The position numbers and the translations under genes are program-made. From contig NC_079514.1 of assembly GCF_000801105.2 (NCBI RefSeq), forward strand, positions 30,739,075 through 30,803,074: DNA of 64,000 bases. The letters are read 5' to 3'. The first letter of the stretch is position 1. Each line of letters opens with the position of its first letter. Source of the DNA: Raphanus sativus. Its lineage: Eukaryota; Streptophyta; Magnoliopsida; Brassicales; Brassicaceae. The notes beneath the pieces are model-generated. The model searched no databases, was not told the DNA's origin, and saw only the letters and a program-made list of their open reading frames with translations. Shown here piece after piece: positions 60,992-64,000 of this stretch.

Positions 60992-61889
60992 GTTTTCTCT
61001 CATTTTCTTTCAACCTTCTATCTAAAAAGTTTCACAAAAAAGCAAATCGTGATAAAGGGCCGGTGGTTCGACCACCGCCGGTCACCTCTTTTTCTTTTGT
61101 TTTTTGTTTTATGTAAATATCTGTTTAGTTTTTCGGCTTAGTCTGAACTCCTATTCCGTCTGCGGATGTTTTCTTCGGTTTAGCCGATCTAGATCATCGC
61201 TAGGCGATGTTTTTTGTGGTGTTTTCATATAATATTCCTATACTCTCTGGGCTTATATAAGATTCCGGCTGTTTCTTTGGGTTTTCATCTCCTCCTATGG
61301 TCATCCTCAATCTCTATCACTGAATGATATCAATCTTTGATACTAAAAAACTAAGCAAAGTTTTCAGAAAGTATAGAGTTTTGAGCTTTGCAGATTAACC
61401 TTTCCGGTTTTTGTTTCAACTTAAGAAAAGCCAAAGTTTGTTTCCAACAAATGTTTTGGCAATAGCTGGAGCTAAATCGATGAAGGTATTTGGAATTCTT
61501 CACATCCAAAGGAAGAGATCGGAGATTGAAGGAGCAGAGGCGCGAAGGAGAGTATTGATCTCAGATTCATTGAAAAGATGCTTGCTGATTATGAAAGAGG
61601 AAGAAACAGAAGAGATTGACAGGACAGGTCTTTCCGGTGGCTTCAGGTTGACGGCGTCGATGGCTCTGGTTCATGACGTCAGCGACTATTGTTCGAAGCA
61701 TGGAAGACACGTGTTACCACGTGTAGCAAGTACAAGAAGCTGCTAGGGTTATCTAGATTTTGGGCTTTTCTCTCTATTTGGCTCTAATCTTTATGTTTTC
61801 TTCCAGTGAACCTATTTCAATGTAATCTGGATCTCTGTAGAAGCCCTATGGGCTCTTTCTTATGAATGGAAGTTTGTTGACAAAAAAAA
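60992..61889 (+). mobile_element. Sadhu-like non-autonomous retroposon (898 bp)
   Basis: Flanked by the perfect duplication agatggtgggacccc (60977-60991 and 61890-61904). It ends in gtttgttgac-A(9). It contains an unspliced-looking 111-codon reading frame (61411-61746) without recognisable domains. It shares blocks and length with the minus-strand element at 30125. Perfect target duplications and an uninterrupted tail suggest a young insertion. Confidence 0.8.
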
Positions 61890-61934
61890 AGATGGTGGGA
61901 CCCCTAGCCATACCACGTTAGAGTAAATAATAAT

Positions 61935-62617
61935 GGGAAAATTCCATAAAAATATCCGAACTAAATTTTGTTAAGCTTTTTAATACCCAAACTTTTTCAC
62001 TACCCAGTTTAATACCCCAACTAATTATTTTACTCAATTTAATATCCAAACTTTTAAAATTGTGTCCACTTTAATACCCAAACTTTATTTATTTTAATAA
62101 AAATACTAATAAGTTTCAAATAAACGTTTAAAAAATCTCTAAAATTTACAAATAAACTCAGAAAATTCTAATTTTTTTGGCGTTTGAGAAATAAAAATAA
62201 CTAAATAGTGTAAAATATTAAATTTTGTAATAAAATTTCTAAGTTTTAAATATTGTATTTAGTTTGTTTTCTAAAATCAAAAACGAAATTTATTTTTATC
62301 ATTAAAATTCATTTATTTTTTGAAAAAAATAAATTTTCCATGGTTTATCTACCTTCTTTTCTAAATCTTAAAATAAAACTAGAATTTTTAATATTTTTTT
62401 CTTAGATTTTTTGAGATTTTATTAAGTTTTGTTTGAAACTTTTTAGTATTTTTATTTAAATAAATAAAGTTTGGGTATTAAAGTGAGTACAATGTTAAAA
62501 GTTTGGATATTAAAATGAGCAAAATAATTAGTTGGGATATTAAACTGGGTAGTGAAAAAATTTGGGTATTAAAAAGCTTAACAAAATTTAGTTCGGGTAT
62601 TTTTATGGAATTTTCCC
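61935..62617. mobile_element. Mutator-type long-TIR element (683 bp)
   Basis: Termini GGGAAAATTCCATAAAAATA at both ends in inverted orientation. The inverted repeats run well over 100 bp each, with matching blocks such as aatacccaaacttt / aaagtttgggtatt. A perfect 9-bp duplication aataataat flanks it (61926-61934 and 62618-62626), the Mutator hallmark. No ORF; a foldback-like MITE able to form one long hairpin. Confidence 0.85.
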
Positions 62618-62626
62618 AATAATAAT

Positions 62627-64000
62627 TGGTTTCTATTTTTTTGGTGAATCTATTATGGTTTTTATTATTATTGGTTTAACTAAGTGATTTTTCCGTGCTC
62701 ATACACTAGTATAAATATTTATAAGGTAAGCATACAATAATTATTCATTTCTATTTACTTTTAGTCAAAAATTAATTTATAATTTATATGCATAATTTCA
62801 TTAATAATATTATATTATTTTAATTAGAAATATGATCTTAGATATGTTATATCTAGTCGGTTGTGTTTTTTACAGTCGATTTAGTGATCAGTTAGATAAA
62901 TTGGATATTTGGATTGCATATATTTCTCTGAATTCAACAATAACACTTTTTTATTTTAAATATATTAAAATTATTATTATTATTATTTTTCTTATTTACA
63001 TTTACGTTGGTTGTTGCTTTGATATGTAAATATATTTGAAGAAGATTATGTATAGATATATGTGGTTAGATGAAATAAAAAATAAACTAAAGTGTCTAAT
63101 TCCAAACTACATAAATTAATATAATGATAATACTCTAGAGTCTCATGCATATATATAAATTTTATAAAAGAACTAAATTGTAACAGTTGGTTAATATTTT
63201 ATTTTCATTTGTAAATATGTTTTGAGTTTTCCTATAATTTACATTTAAAAAATAAATTATTATTATAAAATTATATAGTCTTATTGTAGTTAAATATATG
63301 ATTTTAAATATAACATATATTATATAATCTTATTATAGTTAAAGAATCTCTGACGATTTCCACGGACAAAATTTTAATGAAATCCTCACAGATAATTTCT
63401 GACGAAATTCCGATGGACAAAATTCGATAAAATAATAGGATAATAATATTTAGAATTTTTTTTTTGCTAAATATATGATCTCATTAAAATTATAAATTAA
63501 TAATTAATAATTATGATGTATATGAATTTTATATATAAACAAGTAAAGTATTTTATTGTTTATTAATCTTAAAATGAATCACATCTCTAATTTTTATTTT
63601 TTTTCATTTCAGTAATTTGGTGTTACTTTATTCGACATACATAAATGTATCAAACAATATTATTATAATATTGCGAAATAAAATATCCTTTCCTTCTTTT
63701 AAATAAAAAACATATTTAAAGTATAAGTCAAAAAATAGAATTGTTATTTAAATTAATAACTCTGTAAATTAATAAATTATAATAGAAAATATTAATTTAT
63801 AAGGTTTTTATTTGTTTTGTTAACGAGAAGAAAAGGAAATTCGAGAGGAATTTTCCTTTTAGTTTTTGTCCTTGAATTGTTAAAATACATTCCAACGGTT
63901 AAGATGCATCCAATAAATATAAATGAACAACACGAGATCAAGTGCTTCGCGGAGTACGATAACTATTGTCTTCCTCTCTTCTAAAGGGTTGTTTTAGGGC
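62627..64000. other. AT-rich intergenic DNA
   Basis: No gene seen. At 63350-63430 short repeated motifs (ccacggacaaaattt, ccgatggacaaaatt) look like transposon subterminal repeats. Confidence 0.4.

Noticed and set aside
1..64000. Ribosomal RNA genes, organelle insertions, resistance (NLR) genes
   Set aside because: None of the expected conserved motifs was seen on either strand.

Overview
This is a nuclear plant DNA window. It is very AT-rich, has intron-containing genes, and is mostly made of transposable elements and their debris. The gene families (an F-box/LRR protein, a SABATH carboxyl methyltransferase close to Arabidopsis BSMT1, an RLP24 ribosome-biogenesis factor, DC1-domain proteins) and the repeats (a tRNA-derived SINE, 0.9-kb Sadhu-like retroposons, AT-rich Helitrons ending in CTAG) point to a Brassicaceae genome, most likely Brassica. 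That assignment rests on recognition, not on a search.

Layout. 0-9.5 kb: Helitron debris, a 5'-truncated LINE (8615-9075) and several very small poly(A)-like insertions. 9.5-11.2 kb: an F-box/LRR gene on the minus strand with one apparent frameshift. 11.3-30.1 kb: a gene-poor block with Helitrons (11260-11905, 13898-15655, 21094-22180), Stowaway, Harbinger, hAT and Mutator-type elements, a LINE fragment (15.7-17.1 kb), a dead Ty1/copia pol (26.6-28.9 kb) and a foldback element with degenerate telomere-like arms (29.2-30.0 kb). 30.1-36 kb: a Sadhu-like retroposon, then an intact-looking three-exon BSMT-type methyltransferase whose second intron (2.7 kb) carries a hAT element and a LINE tail. 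36.6-37.9 kb: a 1.37-kb GC-rich retroposon with perfect target-site duplications. 41.6-43 kb: an RLP24 gene with a site II/telo-box promoter and one extra T at the start of its second coding exon. 43.2-44.5 kb: a decayed DC1 pseudogene, followed by a copia remnant. 46-59.4 kb: a 6.7-kb segment present twice, directly flanking a 100-N gap; each copy has a broken DC1 gene and a 2.1-kb Helitron. 60.7-62.6 kb: a young cluster of SINE, Sadhu-like retroposon and Mutator-type MITE, each with clean target-site duplications.

No operon-like or otherwise coordinated gene system is visible; the genes look functionally independent. The most important observation for any user is that the 6.7-kb duplication is very probably an unmerged contig overlap. 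The copies begin and end exactly at the gap and differ mainly by one-base homopolymer indels, so the DC1 gene and Helitron there should be counted once. The most unusual biological signal is a recurrent class of 16-35 bp insertions, mostly A/T tracts, each flanked by 10-31 bp direct repeats. One of them carries a 24-bp filler that matches DNA about 0.7 kb away.
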